This document shows positions 39,694 to 49,066 of a DNA stretch of 64,000 nt, one piece after another. The translations under genes and the position numbers were made by a program. The notes under the pieces are model-generated. The model searched no databases. It saw nothing but the letters and a program-made list of their open reading frames with translations, and was not told where the DNA came from. This DNA comes from Aedoeadaptatus ivorii. GTDB lineage: Bacteria; Bacillota; Clostridia; Tissierellales; Peptoniphilaceae. The DNA is taken from the NCBI RefSeq assembly GCF_900638585.1, contig NZ_LR134523.1, positions 391,001-455,000 of the forward strand, written 5' to 3'. The stretch's first letter is position 1, and each line of letters begins with the position of its first letter.

Positions 39694-40830
39694 ATGAAGA
39701 TTTCGGGGAACGGCGGAAAACTCGCCATCGGCGCCTTGGCGATGACTTTGTTGGCGGGATGCGCACAAAAGAACGACACGCAGGCGAACGGAGCGCAAGA
39801 GGAAGCAAAGAATGCGCAGACGCAAACCGCCGTCGCCAACGATAAGAAGGCGACCGAGGAAAAGAGCGAAGTCGCGGCGGGCGAGATCGCCAAATTGGGC
39901 CTGGGATTCGATACCACGCTCAAGACCACCGATCAGATGGGAGAAAAGGGCGCATCGGCGCAGGCGGACGGGATGGCGGTGGCCGTGGGCTTTGACACCG
40001 ACGGCAAGATCGTCGATCTCCGTTACGATGTGATTCAACCCAAGGTCGAATTTTCCAATGACGGCGCCTATACCGCCCCGGCGGAGGCCGCCTCTTCGAA
40101 ATTGGAACAGGGCGCGAGCTACGGCATGAAAGAAGCTTCGGAGATCGAGAAGGAATGGGACGAGCAATCCGCCGCCATTTCCGCCTATGCGATCGGAAAG
40201 ACGGTAGAGGAGATCGAGGGGATCGCCACCAAGGAAAAAGACGAGCACCACAAGGCGGTACCCGATGTCGCGGATCTCGCGAGCTCGGTGACCATCGACA
40301 TCGGCGCGTTTCAAAAGCTGGTGCGTGAAGCCTATGACAACGCCCAAGACGCGAGCGGCGGCGAAAAGGTGGGCTTAAAGCTCACCGCCGATACCCAAAA
40401 GTCCAAGGGCGTGGAAGGGGAAAAGGGCCTCAAAGCGGCGATTGAAATCTCCGCCGCGGCGGTTATGATCGATAAAGACGAAAAGATCACCGCCTCGAGA
40501 ATCGACATCTCCGAGCCGACGGCAGAATTTGACGCCGCCGGGAAAGTGAAACAGGCGGATGCCGAAATTAAAAGCAAGAGGGATTTGGGCGATGCGTATC
40601 AGATGAAAGAAGCCTCCGAAATCAAGAAAGAATGGTACGAACAGGCCGACGCTTTTGAGGCGTATGTCGGCGGAAAGACCGCAGAGGAAGTTCTCGCCAT
40701 TCCCACCAAGGAAAAAGACGAGCACCACAAGGCGGTGCCCGATGTAGCGGATCTCGCGAGCTCGGTGACCATCGATATCGGCGACTTGCAAAAACTGGTG
40801 CAAGGTGCCGTAGAAAACGCGAGCAAATAA
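39694..40830 (+). CDS. Lipoprotein with a duplicated domain of unknown function
   Basis: 378 aa. Signal peptide with lipobox LLAGC puts it on the outer face of the membrane. After a low-complexity linker (to about residue 65) two homologous domains of about 150 residues follow. Each has a DGKIVD or DEKITA strand, a MKEASEI-KEW segment and an identical KEKDEHHKAVPDVADLASSV stretch at its end; the coding DNA of that stretch (40228-40304 and 40705-40781) is nearly identical, 477 bases apart. The DGKIVDLRYD strand resembles FMN-binding lipoprotein domains, but the flavin-attachment motif is not seen, so function stays open. Own promoter and terminator. Confidence 0.75.
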   Translation: MKISGNGGKLAIGALAMTLLAGCAQKNDTQANGAQEEAKNAQTQTAVANDKKATEEKSEVAAGEIAKLGLGFDTTLKTTDQMGEKGASAQADGMAVAVGFDTDGKIVDLRYDVIQPKVEFSNDGAYTAPAEAASSKLEQGASYGMKEASEIEKEWDEQSAAISAYAIGKTVEEIEGIATKEKDEHHKAVPDVADLASSVTIDIGAFQKLVREAYDNAQDASGGEKVGLKLTADTQKSKGVEGEKGLKAAIEISAAAVMIDKDEKITASRIDISEPTAEFDAAGKVKQADAEIKSKRDLGDAYQMKEASEIKKEWYEQADAFEAYVGGKTAEEVLAIPTKEKDEHHKAVPDVADLASSVTIDIGDLQKLVQGAVENASK

Positions 40831-40844
40831 TCCCATAGACGCAT

Positions 40845-40871
40845 AAAAAAAGAGCCATCGGCTCTTTTTTT
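40845..40871 (+). terminator. Bidirectional terminator after the lipoprotein gene
   Basis: AGAGCC/GGCTCT stem, ATC loop, with seven A before and seven T after; shared with the convergent rodA. Confidence 0.88.
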
Positions 40872-40893
40872 GTCCCCGAAATCGGGCATTCTC

Positions 40894-42150
40894 TTATTTT
40901 TTGCGTCGTTCGCGGCGCAGGCGTTCTTTTTGAATTTGGCGCTCGCCATAGGCGGCGAGTTTGTCTTTTAGATCGTCCAAGAAATCGATCTTCGCCGCTT
41001 CGGTGCGCTTTCCGCTTCGATTATAGCGGACGCTGAGGCAGAGGCCGATCATGGCGAGGTTCACCAACTGGAAGGTGCCGCCGTAGCTGATAAAGGGGAG
41101 GGGAATGCCCGTAACGGGCATCAGTCCTAAGGTCATCCCCGCGTTTTCCCACACGTGGATAAACAAGATGCTGAGAAAGCCCATGACCATCAGCCGACCT
41201 GTCGCATCCCGCGCGATCTTTGAGAGGGCGAGCAGACGGTAAAACAAGAGACCGTAGAGGGCGAGCACAACGCTGCCGCCCAAAAACCCCAGCTCTTCGA
41301 CCAAGACCGGAAAGATAAAGTCCGTTTCTTTGGTGGGGATAAAATTGTACTGCGTCTGCGGGCCTTCGTAGAGGCCGCGGCCGAAGAACTTGCCGTTTCC
41401 GATGGCGATGCGCCCTTCGTAGGCCTGATACCCGCTCCCCGAGGTATTGGCGCCCGGACGTAGAAAGTCGAGGATTCGATTTTTCTGGTACTCGTCCAGA
41501 CGGGCATAGAAAAAGGGCAGCGATAGGATCGCGGCACCGGCGGCGCCGATAAAATACTTCCAATCCAGATCGGCAAAAAACAACATAATGCCGATAAAAA
41601 ATAGATAGACCATGGCGGTCCCGAAGTCCGGCTGCAGGAGAATCAATCCCACGGGAAAGCCGGCAAAGACGAGGGCCTTGATAAGTTCCTTGGGATGATT
41701 GATGACCTCGGCGTGGGTTTCGAGATAGGCGGCAAAGCAGATCACCAGAAAGACCTTTACGAATTCCGCCGGCTGAAAGTTCACCGGTCCCAAGGAGAGC
41801 CAGCTCTTTGCGCCCCAAGTGGTGTCGCCGTGACCGAAGAGAAGCGTCGCCACCAAAAGCAAGATACTCAGGCCGTATAAGAACGGGTAGTAGCGCTTCC
41901 AAATGCGGTAATCCAACACCATAAGCCCCATAAGAGCGGCAAAGCCCAAGGCGGTCGCCACCCCCTGCTTTAATAAGTAGGATCCGCTCCCGTAGGTTTT
42001 GGTCGCCGAGGATAGGACGAGAAAGCCCAGGGCGGTGATGGCGAGGACAGAGAAGATCAGCGTAAGATCCACATCCCGCTTTTTGGGCACGAAGTCGGCG
42101 ATGCGTTGTGCCTTAATTTTCAAATTTTTAACGGGTATACCTTTTCGCAT
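40894..42150 (-). CDS. rodA: Rod shape-determining peptidoglycan polymerase RodA
   Basis: 418 aa SEDS-family protein with about ten membrane segments. Diagnostic stretches are LGPVNFQPAEFVKVF, LLQPDFGTAMVY, KETDFIFPVLVEELGFLGG and TGIPLPFISYGGTFQLVNLAMIG; the catalytic Asp lies near KETDF. The C-terminal tail is basic and charged. A strong AGGAGG site precedes ATG 42150. It polymerises glycan strands with a partner class B PBP, not encoded nearby. Confidence 0.9.
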   Translation of the reverse strand: MRKGIPVKNLKIKAQRIADFVPKKRDVDLTLIFSVLAITALGFLVLSSATKTYGSGSYLLKQGVATALGFAALMGLMVLDYRIWKRYYPFLYGLSILLLVATLLFGHGDTTWGAKSWLSLGPVNFQPAEFVKVFLVICFAAYLETHAEVINHPKELIKALVFAGFPVGLILLQPDFGTAMVYLFFIGIMLFFADLDWKYFIGAAGAAILSLPFFYARLDEYQKNRILDFLRPGANTSGSGYQAYEGRIAIGNGKFFGRGLYEGPQTQYNFIPTKETDFIFPVLVEELGFLGGSVVLALYGLLFYRLLALSKIARDATGRLMVMGFLSILFIHVWENAGMTLGLMPVTGIPLPFISYGGTFQLVNLAMIGLCLSVRYNRSGKRTEAAKIDFLDDLKDKLAAYGERQIQKERLRRERRKK

Positions 42151-42209
42151 GTATACCTCCTTCTAAAGGTTATGATAGTATAAGTATACAACAACGAAGG
42201 GGGCTTGTG

Positions 42210-43121
42210 ATGGATCTCGAAGAAATCAAAAACAAAGCGGGTTTTCACGACCTCGCCCATATCCCCCTTACGGTACTTACGGAAATGGAAGTGATCCTCG
42301 CCGCGCGAAGGGAGGCCGGGGAGCGACTGGATATTGAACCCAAGGACGACCGAAGTCGCTACGACTTTCGGGCGGTGTTCCCCGCGGGCAGGTCAGTCTA
42401 TGTCGCCTTTGAGCAGATTCCCTTCGAGAGAAAATTGTCGGCGCCCCGGGCGGGCTACGGTCGCCTGGCGGGGATCTCGCGCGATGTCGATTACCATCTG
42501 CTTCTTAAACACAAAATCGAAGTCCTGCAGGCGCTTTTAGAAGAAGCGGACCCCACGATCCGCTGTCATCGGCAGATCGATACCGGTCCCCTATACGAGC
42601 GGGGGTTTGCCGCGCGCACCGGGCGTGGATTTATCGGAAGAAACGGCAACTTTATTCACCGCGAATTGGGAAGTTATGTTACCATAGGACTTCTGCTCGT
42701 GGATCGGGATTGCGATGGGGCGGCGGAGATCGAAACGTGTCGCTGCGGAAGCTGTATGCGCTGTGTCCGCGCCTGCCCCGGCGGCGCCATAGACCCTTCG
42801 GGACGGCTATCGCCCACGCGGTGCCGCTCGTGGCTCTCCCAAAAACGGGGACCGCTCAGCGAACGGGAACGGGAGATCCTCGCCGATTCCCTCTACGGCT
42901 GCGACATCTGCCAGGCGGTATGTCCCTTCAATGCCGACATTCCCGCGCGGTTTCAGACGAAAAACCCCCGCACATACATTCCCCTCGACGAGGTGGAGGC
43001 ACAGAGCAATCGTACCTTTCGAGAAAATTTCGGACATATGAGCGGCGCGTGGCGCGGCGCGCGACAATGGAAGAAAAACGCCGAGTACATTCGGGCGTAT
43101 TTCAAAGACAGGAAGAGGTAG
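42210..43121 (+). CDS. queG: Epoxyqueuosine reductase
   Basis: 303 aa. Two [4Fe-4S] motifs, CRCGSCMRCVRACP and CDICQAVCP, and the cobalamin-binding region with GRGFIGRNGNFIH identify QueG, which makes queuosine in tRNA wobble positions. ATG 42210 chosen because AGGGGG is six bases upstream; GTG 42207 is possible. It is divergent from rodA, with about 59 bases between them for both promoters. Confidence 0.9.
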   Translation: MDLEEIKNKAGFHDLAHIPLTVLTEMEVILAARREAGERLDIEPKDDRSRYDFRAVFPAGRSVYVAFEQIPFERKLSAPRAGYGRLAGISRDVDYHLLLKHKIEVLQALLEEADPTIRCHRQIDTGPLYERGFAARTGRGFIGRNGNFIHRELGSYVTIGLLLVDRDCDGAAEIETCRCGSCMRCVRACPGGAIDPSGRLSPTRCRSWLSQKRGPLSEREREILADSLYGCDICQAVCPFNADIPARFQTKNPRTYIPLDEVEAQSNRTFRENFGHMSGAWRGARQWKKNAEYIRAYFKDRKR

Positions 43122-43128
43122 AGAATCT

Positions 43129-43779
43129 ATGCGAATCGATAAGCAAACGGCAGAAAAAGTATATGCGCGATTGGAAGCGATGTTTCCCGACGCGCGGGCG
43201 GAGCTCGATTATACTACGCCCTATGAGCTTTTGGTGGCGACGATTCTCTCTGCCCAATGCACCGATGTACGGGTGAACAAAGTGACGAAGGTGTTGTTCG
43301 AAAAATACAACACCCCCGAGCGCATGGTCGCACTCGATCAAAAGACGCTCGAAGGCTATATCAAAAGTTGCGGCGTCTACCGGAATAAGGCAAAGAACAT
43401 CCTTGGCGCATCCCGCGCCATATTAGAAGACTGGGGCGGCGAGATTCCCCCCACCATCGAGGGCCTGATGACGCTTCCCGGCGTGGGCCGAAAGACCGCC
43501 AATGTGGTGGCATCGAATGTATTGGGGATTCCCGCCATCGCCGTGGATACCCACGTGTTTCGCGTATCCAACCGCATCGGCCTCGCAGAGAGCGACAAGG
43601 TGGAAAAGACCGAGGCGCAACTGATGGAAATCTGGCCCGAAGAGAAGTGGAGCAAGGGACACCATCTGCTGATCTTTTTGGGCCGGCGCATCTGTAAGGC
43701 GAGAACGCCCCTCTGCAGCGAATGCGATTTGAAGCCGTATTGCGAATATTATAAGAGGAACGGGAAAGCCCATGAATGA
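43129..43779 (+). CDS. nth: Endonuclease III
   Basis: 216 aa. Helix-hairpin-helix LMTLPGVGRKTANVV, catalytic Lys in that loop and Asp in AVDTHVFRVSNR, and the [4Fe-4S] cluster CKARTPLCSECDLKPYC. It removes oxidised pyrimidines in base excision repair. Seven bases after queG; overlaps the next gene by 8 bases. Confidence 0.96.
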   Translation: MRIDKQTAEKVYARLEAMFPDARAELDYTTPYELLVATILSAQCTDVRVNKVTKVLFEKYNTPERMVALDQKTLEGYIKSCGVYRNKAKNILGASRAILEDWGGEIPPTIEGLMTLPGVGRKTANVVASNVLGIPAIAVDTHVFRVSNRIGLAESDKVEKTEAQLMEIWPEEKWSKGHHLLIFLGRRICKARTPLCSECDLKPYCEYYKRNGKAHE

Positions 43780-45124
43780 AAACTATAAAAACTATCGAAA
43801 AAATAAGCGCGCCGCCTTGAAGCGAAAAAAGCACATAAAGCACGGGGTCCTCTTGGTAACGGCGGTCTTGTTGTTTGTCATTGCCGTTATTTCTGTCCCC
43901 GCTTTTGGAAGAATCAGCCCCGGCCTTACCTATAAGGGCGTGTCTTTGGGGACAAAAAGCGAAAGTGGCGCAAAGACAGCGCTGAAAAATGCCGCGGCGA
44001 CCTTCGATGAACGGGAGATCACCCTTCGCGCCGGTTCGCGCGCTGTGCGCACCGACGCGCACGCACTGGGCCTTTCCTACGATCCCGGCGCGGTGGCGGC
44101 GGCCGCGATGAAACTGAGCCGGGATATGAGGCCGTGGGAGCGGATCGGCGCCTGTTTTGCCAAGCGCGAAGTGGCGATGCCCCTTGCGGTCAATGAAAAG
44201 AAGCTCGCGCGCACGCTCTTTTCCTTTGACGGCACGTTATATGATTTGCCCCTCCCCGCCCGTCCGGTGGCGGACAATGGGGATGCGGTGCGAATCGAAA
44301 AGGGGGAGGCGGGAGAAGTTCCCGATGTGAAAGCGGCCAAAGACGCCCTCGCACTTTATGACGGCGCGCCCGTTAAAATCGAAACCACCGCACAGGAGCC
44401 GGCGCTGAGTGCCGAGGCACTTTCGGGGATTGACGGCGTGCTCGCTATGGTGCGCTCCGACTATACAGATTCCGACCGCGACCGCAAGGCAAATGTGGAA
44501 AACGGCGCCTCGTATTTTCGGCGCATTGTGCTCTCGCCGGAAGAAAAAATCTCTTTTCTGCAGGAGATCGGGGGCATCACCGAAGCCCACGGATTTCGAA
44601 AGGGAGAGATCGTAGAAAACGGAAGAATGGCATCGGGCATCGGAGGCGGCGTCTGCCAAGTTTCCACCGCGCTTTACAATGCGGCGGAAGAGGCGGGGCT
44701 TACGGTGCTTACGAAATTCAACCATTCCCGCCCCGTTCCCTATGCCGAGGAAGGGCTGGATTGCGCAGTGGTGGACGGCTACAAGGATTTGATCTTCAAA
44801 AATTCGTACAAGACGCCGGTATATATCGAAATGCGGGCAGACGGCAAGGAACTGGTGTGTAAGATTTACGGGCCCAAGGCGGAAAAGCCCGATGCCATCG
44901 AACTCGCTACCGAGCGCGTGGCGACCATTCCCGCAGGGGAACAGCGGGAGCTTTCTTCTCAGCTAAAGGCGGGAGAAGAAAGGGTAGAGGTGCCCGCCGT
45001 AGACGGATCGGTGTATAAGACATATCGAATTTTCAAAGAGGGCGGACGGGAAGTGCGGCGCGAACTCGCATTTACTTCCCGCTATGTGCCTTCGGCGGGG
45101 AAAATACTGGTAGGGGAAAATTAA
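43772..45124 (+). CDS. YoaR-like VanW-family protein
   Basis: 450 aa. Residues 26-46 form one N-terminal membrane anchor; an extracellular peptidoglycan-binding-like domain follows, then the VanW domain (NGASYFRRIVLSPEEKISFL, GIGGGVCQVSTALYNAA, FNHSRPVPYAEEGLDCAV) and a C-terminal G5-like part. Such proteins sit at the cell surface and are linked to cell-wall work; VanW function is not known. Start overlaps nth. Confidence 0.88.
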   Translation: MNENYKNYRKNKRAALKRKKHIKHGVLLVTAVLLFVIAVISVPAFGRISPGLTYKGVSLGTKSESGAKTALKNAAATFDEREITLRAGSRAVRTDAHALGLSYDPGAVAAAAMKLSRDMRPWERIGACFAKREVAMPLAVNEKKLARTLFSFDGTLYDLPLPARPVADNGDAVRIEKGEAGEVPDVKAAKDALALYDGAPVKIETTAQEPALSAEALSGIDGVLAMVRSDYTDSDRDRKANVENGASYFRRIVLSPEEKISFLQEIGGITEAHGFRKGEIVENGRMASGIGGGVCQVSTALYNAAEEAGLTVLTKFNHSRPVPYAEEGLDCAVVDGYKDLIFKNSYKTPVYIEMRADGKELVCKIYGPKAEKPDAIELATERVATIPAGEQRELSSQLKAGEERVEVPAVDGSVYKTYRIFKEGGREVRRELAFTSRYVPSAGKILVGEN

Positions 45125-45137
45125 TACGATTTTCCCC

Positions 45138-45169
45138 TTGTTTTATATTGCGCCTCATGATAATATAAT
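45138..45169 (+). promoter_or_regulatory. Possible rpoB promoter
   Basis: TTGTTT (45138-45143) with TAATAT after 17 bases (45161) or TATAAT after 20 (45164-45169), in a very AT-rich stretch. The exact elements are uncertain. Confidence 0.45.
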
Positions 45170-45225
45170 AAATTGCATAATAATAAAACGAAGCATGGAA
45201 ATGACGGCAGCAGCAATGGAAGACG

Positions 45226-45287
45226 ATGTATATGTAAGCTTTTTTTGGCGGGGCAACTCTGTACGAATACTTACACATACATTTTTT
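45226..45287 (+). terminator. Leader hairpin with T-run upstream of rpoB (possible attenuator)
   Basis: ATGTATATGTAAG (45226-45238) pairs with CTTACACATACAT (45270-45282) over 13 positions with one A-C mismatch, and TTTTT follows. It lies in the untranslated leader, 37 bases before rpoB, so premature termination could set rpoBC levels. Confidence 0.55.
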
Positions 45288-45323
45288 GTTTTCCGAGGAA
45301 TTTGTGAGGGGTGAGGAATTCAG

Positions 45324-48300
45324 ATGGTACATCCTGTTCAATACGGCAAACGGGAGAGAATGAGCTATTCGAGGATCGACGATGTGTTGGAGATCCCCAA
45401 TCTGTTGGAGGTGCAGACCTCTTCGTTTCAGTGGCTGATCGACGAAGGTCTGAAAGAGGTATTTCGAGATATTTCGCCCATCGAGGACTTCGCGGGCAAT
45501 CTGATTCTCGAATTCGTAGACTATTACGTATCCGACGATAAGAAATACGACTTCGAAGAAGCCAAACAGAAGGATACCAATTATTCGGCGCCTTTGAAGG
45601 TAAAGGTCCGCCTGATCAACACGGAAATCGGCGATGTAAAGGAACAGGAAGTATTTATGGGGGATCTGCCCCTGATGAGCGACACCGGCACCTTCGTCAT
45701 CAACGGGGCGGAACGGGTCGTCGTCAGTCAACTGGTTCGCTCCCCCGGCGCCTATTATAAGGAAGAACTCGACAAGACGGGCAAGAGCCTGTTTTCTTCG
45801 ACCCTGATCCCCAACCGCGGTGCGTGGTTGGAATTCGAGACCGACGCCCAGGGCGTGATCAATGTACGCATCGACAGAACCCGCAAAATCCCCATCACGA
45901 TTTTACTCCGCGCCATCGGCATCGAATCCAATCTGGAAATCACCCGCTTAATGGGAGAGACCGAGGAGCTTTTAAAGGTATTCGAAAAGGACCAAACCAG
46001 CAACAAGCAGGAAGCCCTTCTGGAAATCTACAAGAAGCTGCGTCCCGGCGAGCCGCCGACGGTAGAATCCGCCCAGTCTCTGTTCGAGAATATGTTCTTC
46101 GATGCCCGCCGCTACGATATGGCGAAGGTGGGCCGCTATAAGTTCAACAAGAAGCTGGCACTTCGCGAACGTCTCGAAAATCGCGTAGTCGCTGAAGACG
46201 TAATCGACGGCGAGACCGGCGAGATCCTGGCGAAGGCGGGGGATCGGGTGGATCGCGCGGCGGCAATCGAGATCGAAAACGCCGGCATCAATCGCGTAGA
46301 AATCCTCGTCGACGACATCAACGACCCGGGCGAAAAGCGCAAGCTCGTGCTCCTGGGCAACAATTTTGTGAATCCCGCGGCATTGGATTTGGATTTGGAC
46401 TTTGAAGCCCTGGGCTTTAAGGAAAAAATCTACCTGCCTCGCCTTAAGGAACTCCTCGAGGAATACGAAGGCGAAGAACTGATCGCGCGGATCAAGTTAC
46501 ACTATAAGGAACTGACGCCGAAGCACATTTTAATCGACGATATTTTGGCGGCGGTCAACTACGAATTCAATCTGTTCCACGGCATCGGAAATACCGACGA
46601 CATCGACCACTTGGGCAATCGCCGCATCCGTTCTGTGGGAGAGCTGTTGCAGAACCAATTTCGCATCGGCCTGACCCGCATGGAACGGGTGATTCGCGAG
46701 CGCATGGCGGTACAGGACCCGGATGCGTCCACGCCGCAGTCCTTGATCAACATTCGTCCGGTGACGGCGGCGATCAAGGAATTTTTCGGCTCTTCGCAGC
46801 TGTCTCAGTTTATGGACCAAAACAACCCGCTGTCGGAGCTGACCCACAAGCGCCGTCTGTCGGCATTGGGACCAGGCGGTCTTTCTAGGGACCGCGCCGG
46901 CATGGAGGTACGGGACGTCCACAATTCCCACTACGGCCGGATGTGCCCCATCGAGACGCCGGAAGGTCCGAATATCGGGTTGATTACCTCGCTTACGACC
47001 TATGCCCGCATCAATGAATACGGCTTTATCGAGGCGCCCTACCGCAAGGTAAAAAAGGGTGAAGGCGTCGTGACCTCCGAGATCGAGTACATCACCGCCG
47101 ATATCGAGGACGAAAATATCATCGCCCAGGCGGACGAAAAGATCGACGAAAACGGACGCTTCGTAAACGAGCGGGTTATCGCCCGGGGACACGAAGGGGT
47201 CGTGGATATCTTCCACCGCGAAGACATTACCTATATGGACGTCTCGCCGCAACAGATCGTCGCGGTAGGGACCAGCATGATTCCGTTTTTGGAAAACGAC
47301 GACGCGAACCGTGCGTTGATGGGCTCGAACATGCAGCGGCAGGCAGTGCCCCTCTTAAAAACCGAAGCGCCCATCGTGGCGACGGGCATCGAGTACAAGA
47401 CGGCCCGGGACTCCGGCGTCTGCGTGATTTCCACCTGCGACGGCACCATTTCTAAAGTGAGCAGCAGCTCCATTACCGTGACGCCCGACGACGGCACGGA
47501 CGATGTGGTCTTTACGCTCCATAAATTCGAAAAGGCGAACCAAGGCACCACCATTAATCAGCGGCCCATCGTCAAGACCGGACAAAAGGTAGAACGCGGC
47601 GAAATCATCGCCGACGGACCCTCCACCGATTTGGGCGAGATGGCCTTGGGGAAAAATATCCTGATCGCCTTTATGAACTGGGAAGGCTATAACTACGAGG
47701 ACGCGATGCTGATCAACGAAGAGCTGGTCATCGACGACGTTCTCACCTCCCTCCACATCGAAGAATATGAATCCGAGGCACGCGATACAAAGCTCGGACC
47801 GGAAGAGATTACCCGCGATATTTCCAATGTGGGCGACGATATGCTCAAAGATCTCGACGAGCGGGGCATTATCCGCGTTGGCGCCGAGGTAAACCCCGGC
47901 GACATTTTGGTGGGCAAGGTGACGCCCAAGGGCGAAACCGAGCTCTCGGCGGAAGAGCGGCTCTTGCGGGCGATCTTCGGCGAAAAGGCGCGGGAAGTGC
48001 GTGACACCTCTCTGCGTCTGCCCCACGGGGAAGCGGGGATTGTCGTAGACGTCAAGACCTTCAGCCGCGCGGACGGCGACGAACTGCAACCCGGCGTAAA
48101 CGAAATGGTGCGGGTATATATAGCCACCAAGCGCAAGATTCAGGTGGGCGACAAGATGTGCGGTCGCCACGGCAACAAGGGCGTCATCTCTCGGGTACTG
48201 CCCAAGGAAGATATGCCCTATATGCCCGACGGCCGTCCCATTCAGATCGTACTGAACCCCCTCGGGGTTCCCTCCCGTATGAATTTGGGACAAGTTCTCG

Positions 48301-49019
48301 AGGTCCACTTGGGCCTTGCGGCGAAACAACTGAACTGGCACGTGGCGACGCCGGTATTCGACGGCGCCAACGAGCAGGATATCTTTGACACCTTGGAAGA
48401 AGCGGGTTTTTCCGCCGACGGCAAGGTACAACTCCGCGACGGACGCACCGGAGAGGAGTTTAACAACCCGGTCACCGTAGGCTATATGTATATGTTGAAA
48501 CTGCACCACTTGGTCGACGAAAAGATTCACTCCCGTTCCACCGGGCCCTACTCTCTCGTCACCCAGCAACCCCTCGGCGGCCGCGCCCAATTCGGCGGGC
48601 AACGGTTCGGGGAGATGGAGGTTTGGGCGCTGGAGGCATACGGCGCCAGCCATACCCTGCAGGAGATGCTCACGGTAAAATCCGACGACATCGTCGGCCG
48701 GGTCAAGACCTACGAGGCCATCGTCAAGGGCGAAAACATTCCCCAGCCGGGCATTCCCGAATCCTTTAAGGTATTGATCAAGGAACTCGAAGCCCTCGCT
48801 CTGGAGATCAAGGTACTGGACGAAAATGAAGAAGAAGTGGATCTCAGCCACGACGACGAAGAACTGAACCACTTGGACAATATGGACGGCAAGATCGAAG
48901 GAGAAGACGCAGGGGAATTGATCGAAGGCAAGAGAAGCGCAAAACCGCTTGCGGGCATCCGCAAGATTTCCGGCGACGCGATCCCCCAAGGCTTTACAGA
49001 GGATGCGGATGAAGAATAA
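45324..49019 (+). CDS. rpoB: DNA-directed RNA polymerase subunit beta
   Basis: 1231 aa. The rifampicin region ([20 protein letters not shown] and [10 protein letters not shown]) has the sensitive residues at the D, H and S positions; later motifs such as [16 protein letters not shown] and the C-terminal [20 protein letters not shown] are complete. ATG 45324 after GAGG. Unlike most Firmicutes it is not preceded by rplKAJL. Confidence 0.98.
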   Translation: MVHPVQYGKRERMSYSRIDDVLEIPNLLEVQTSSFQWLIDEGLKEVFRDISPIEDFAGNLILEFVDYYVSDDKKYDFEEAKQKDTNYSAPLKVKVRLINTEIGDVKEQEVFMGDLPLMSDTGTFVINGAERVVVSQLVRSPGAYYKEELDKTGKSLFSSTLIPNRGAWLEFETDAQGVINVRIDRTRKIPITILLRAIGIESNLEITRLMGETEELLKVFEKDQTSNKQEALLEIYKKLRPGEPPTVESAQSLFENMFFDARRYDMAKVGRYKFNKKLALRERLENRVVAEDVIDGETGEILAKAGDRVDRAAAIEIENAGINRVEILVDDINDPGEKRKLVLLGNNFVNPAALDLDLDFEALGFKEKIYLPRLKELLEEYEGEELIARIKLHYKELTPKHILIDDILAAVNYEFNLFHGIGNTDDIDHLGNRRIRSVGELLQNQFRIGLTRMERVIRERMAVQDPDASTPQSLINIRPVTAAIKEFFGSSQLSQFMDQNNPLSELTHKRRLSALGPGGLSRDRAGMEVRDVHNSHYGRMCPIETPEGPNIGLITSLTTYARINEYGFIEAPYRKVKKGEGVVTSEIEYITADIEDENIIAQADEKIDENGRFVNERVIARGHEGVVDIFHREDITYMDVSPQQIVAVGTSMIPFLENDDANRALMGSNMQRQAVPLLKTEAPIVATGIEYKTARDSGVCVISTCDGTISKVSSSSITVTPDDGTDDVVFTLHKFEKANQGTTINQRPIVKTGQKVERGEIIADGPSTDLGEMALGKNILIAFMNWEGYNYEDAMLINEELVIDDVLTSLHIEEYESEARDTKLGPEEITRDISNVGDDMLKDLDERGIIRVGAEVNPGDILVGKVTPKGETELSAEERLLRAIFGEKAREVRDTSLRLPHGEAGIVVDVKTFSRADGDELQPGVNEMVRVYIATKRKIQVGDKMCGRHGNKGVISRVLPKEDMPYMPDGRPIQIVLNPLGVPSRMNLGQVLEVHLGLAAKQLNWHVATPVFDGANEQDIFDTLEEAGFSADGKVQLRDGRTGEEFNNPVTVGYMYMLKLHHLVDEKIHSRSTGPYSLVTQQPLGGRAQFGGQRFGEMEVWALEAYGASHTLQEMLTVKSDDIVGRVKTYEAIVKGENIPQPGIPESFKVLIKELEALALEIKVLDENEEEVDLSHDDEELNHLDNMDGKIEGEDAGELIEGKRSAKPLAGIRKISGDAIPQGFTEDADEE

Positions 49020-49066
49020 TCCGTCCCACGAAGTCGCACTGCATATAGGAAAGGAGAGAGTGCTCC

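Noticed and set aside
45072..45731. 219-codon minus-strand frame over the rpoB start
   Set aside because: It covers the rpoB leader and start; no independent support.
47355..48989. 544-codon minus-strand frame in rpoB
   Set aside because: Shadow of rpoB; composition matches an antisense frame.
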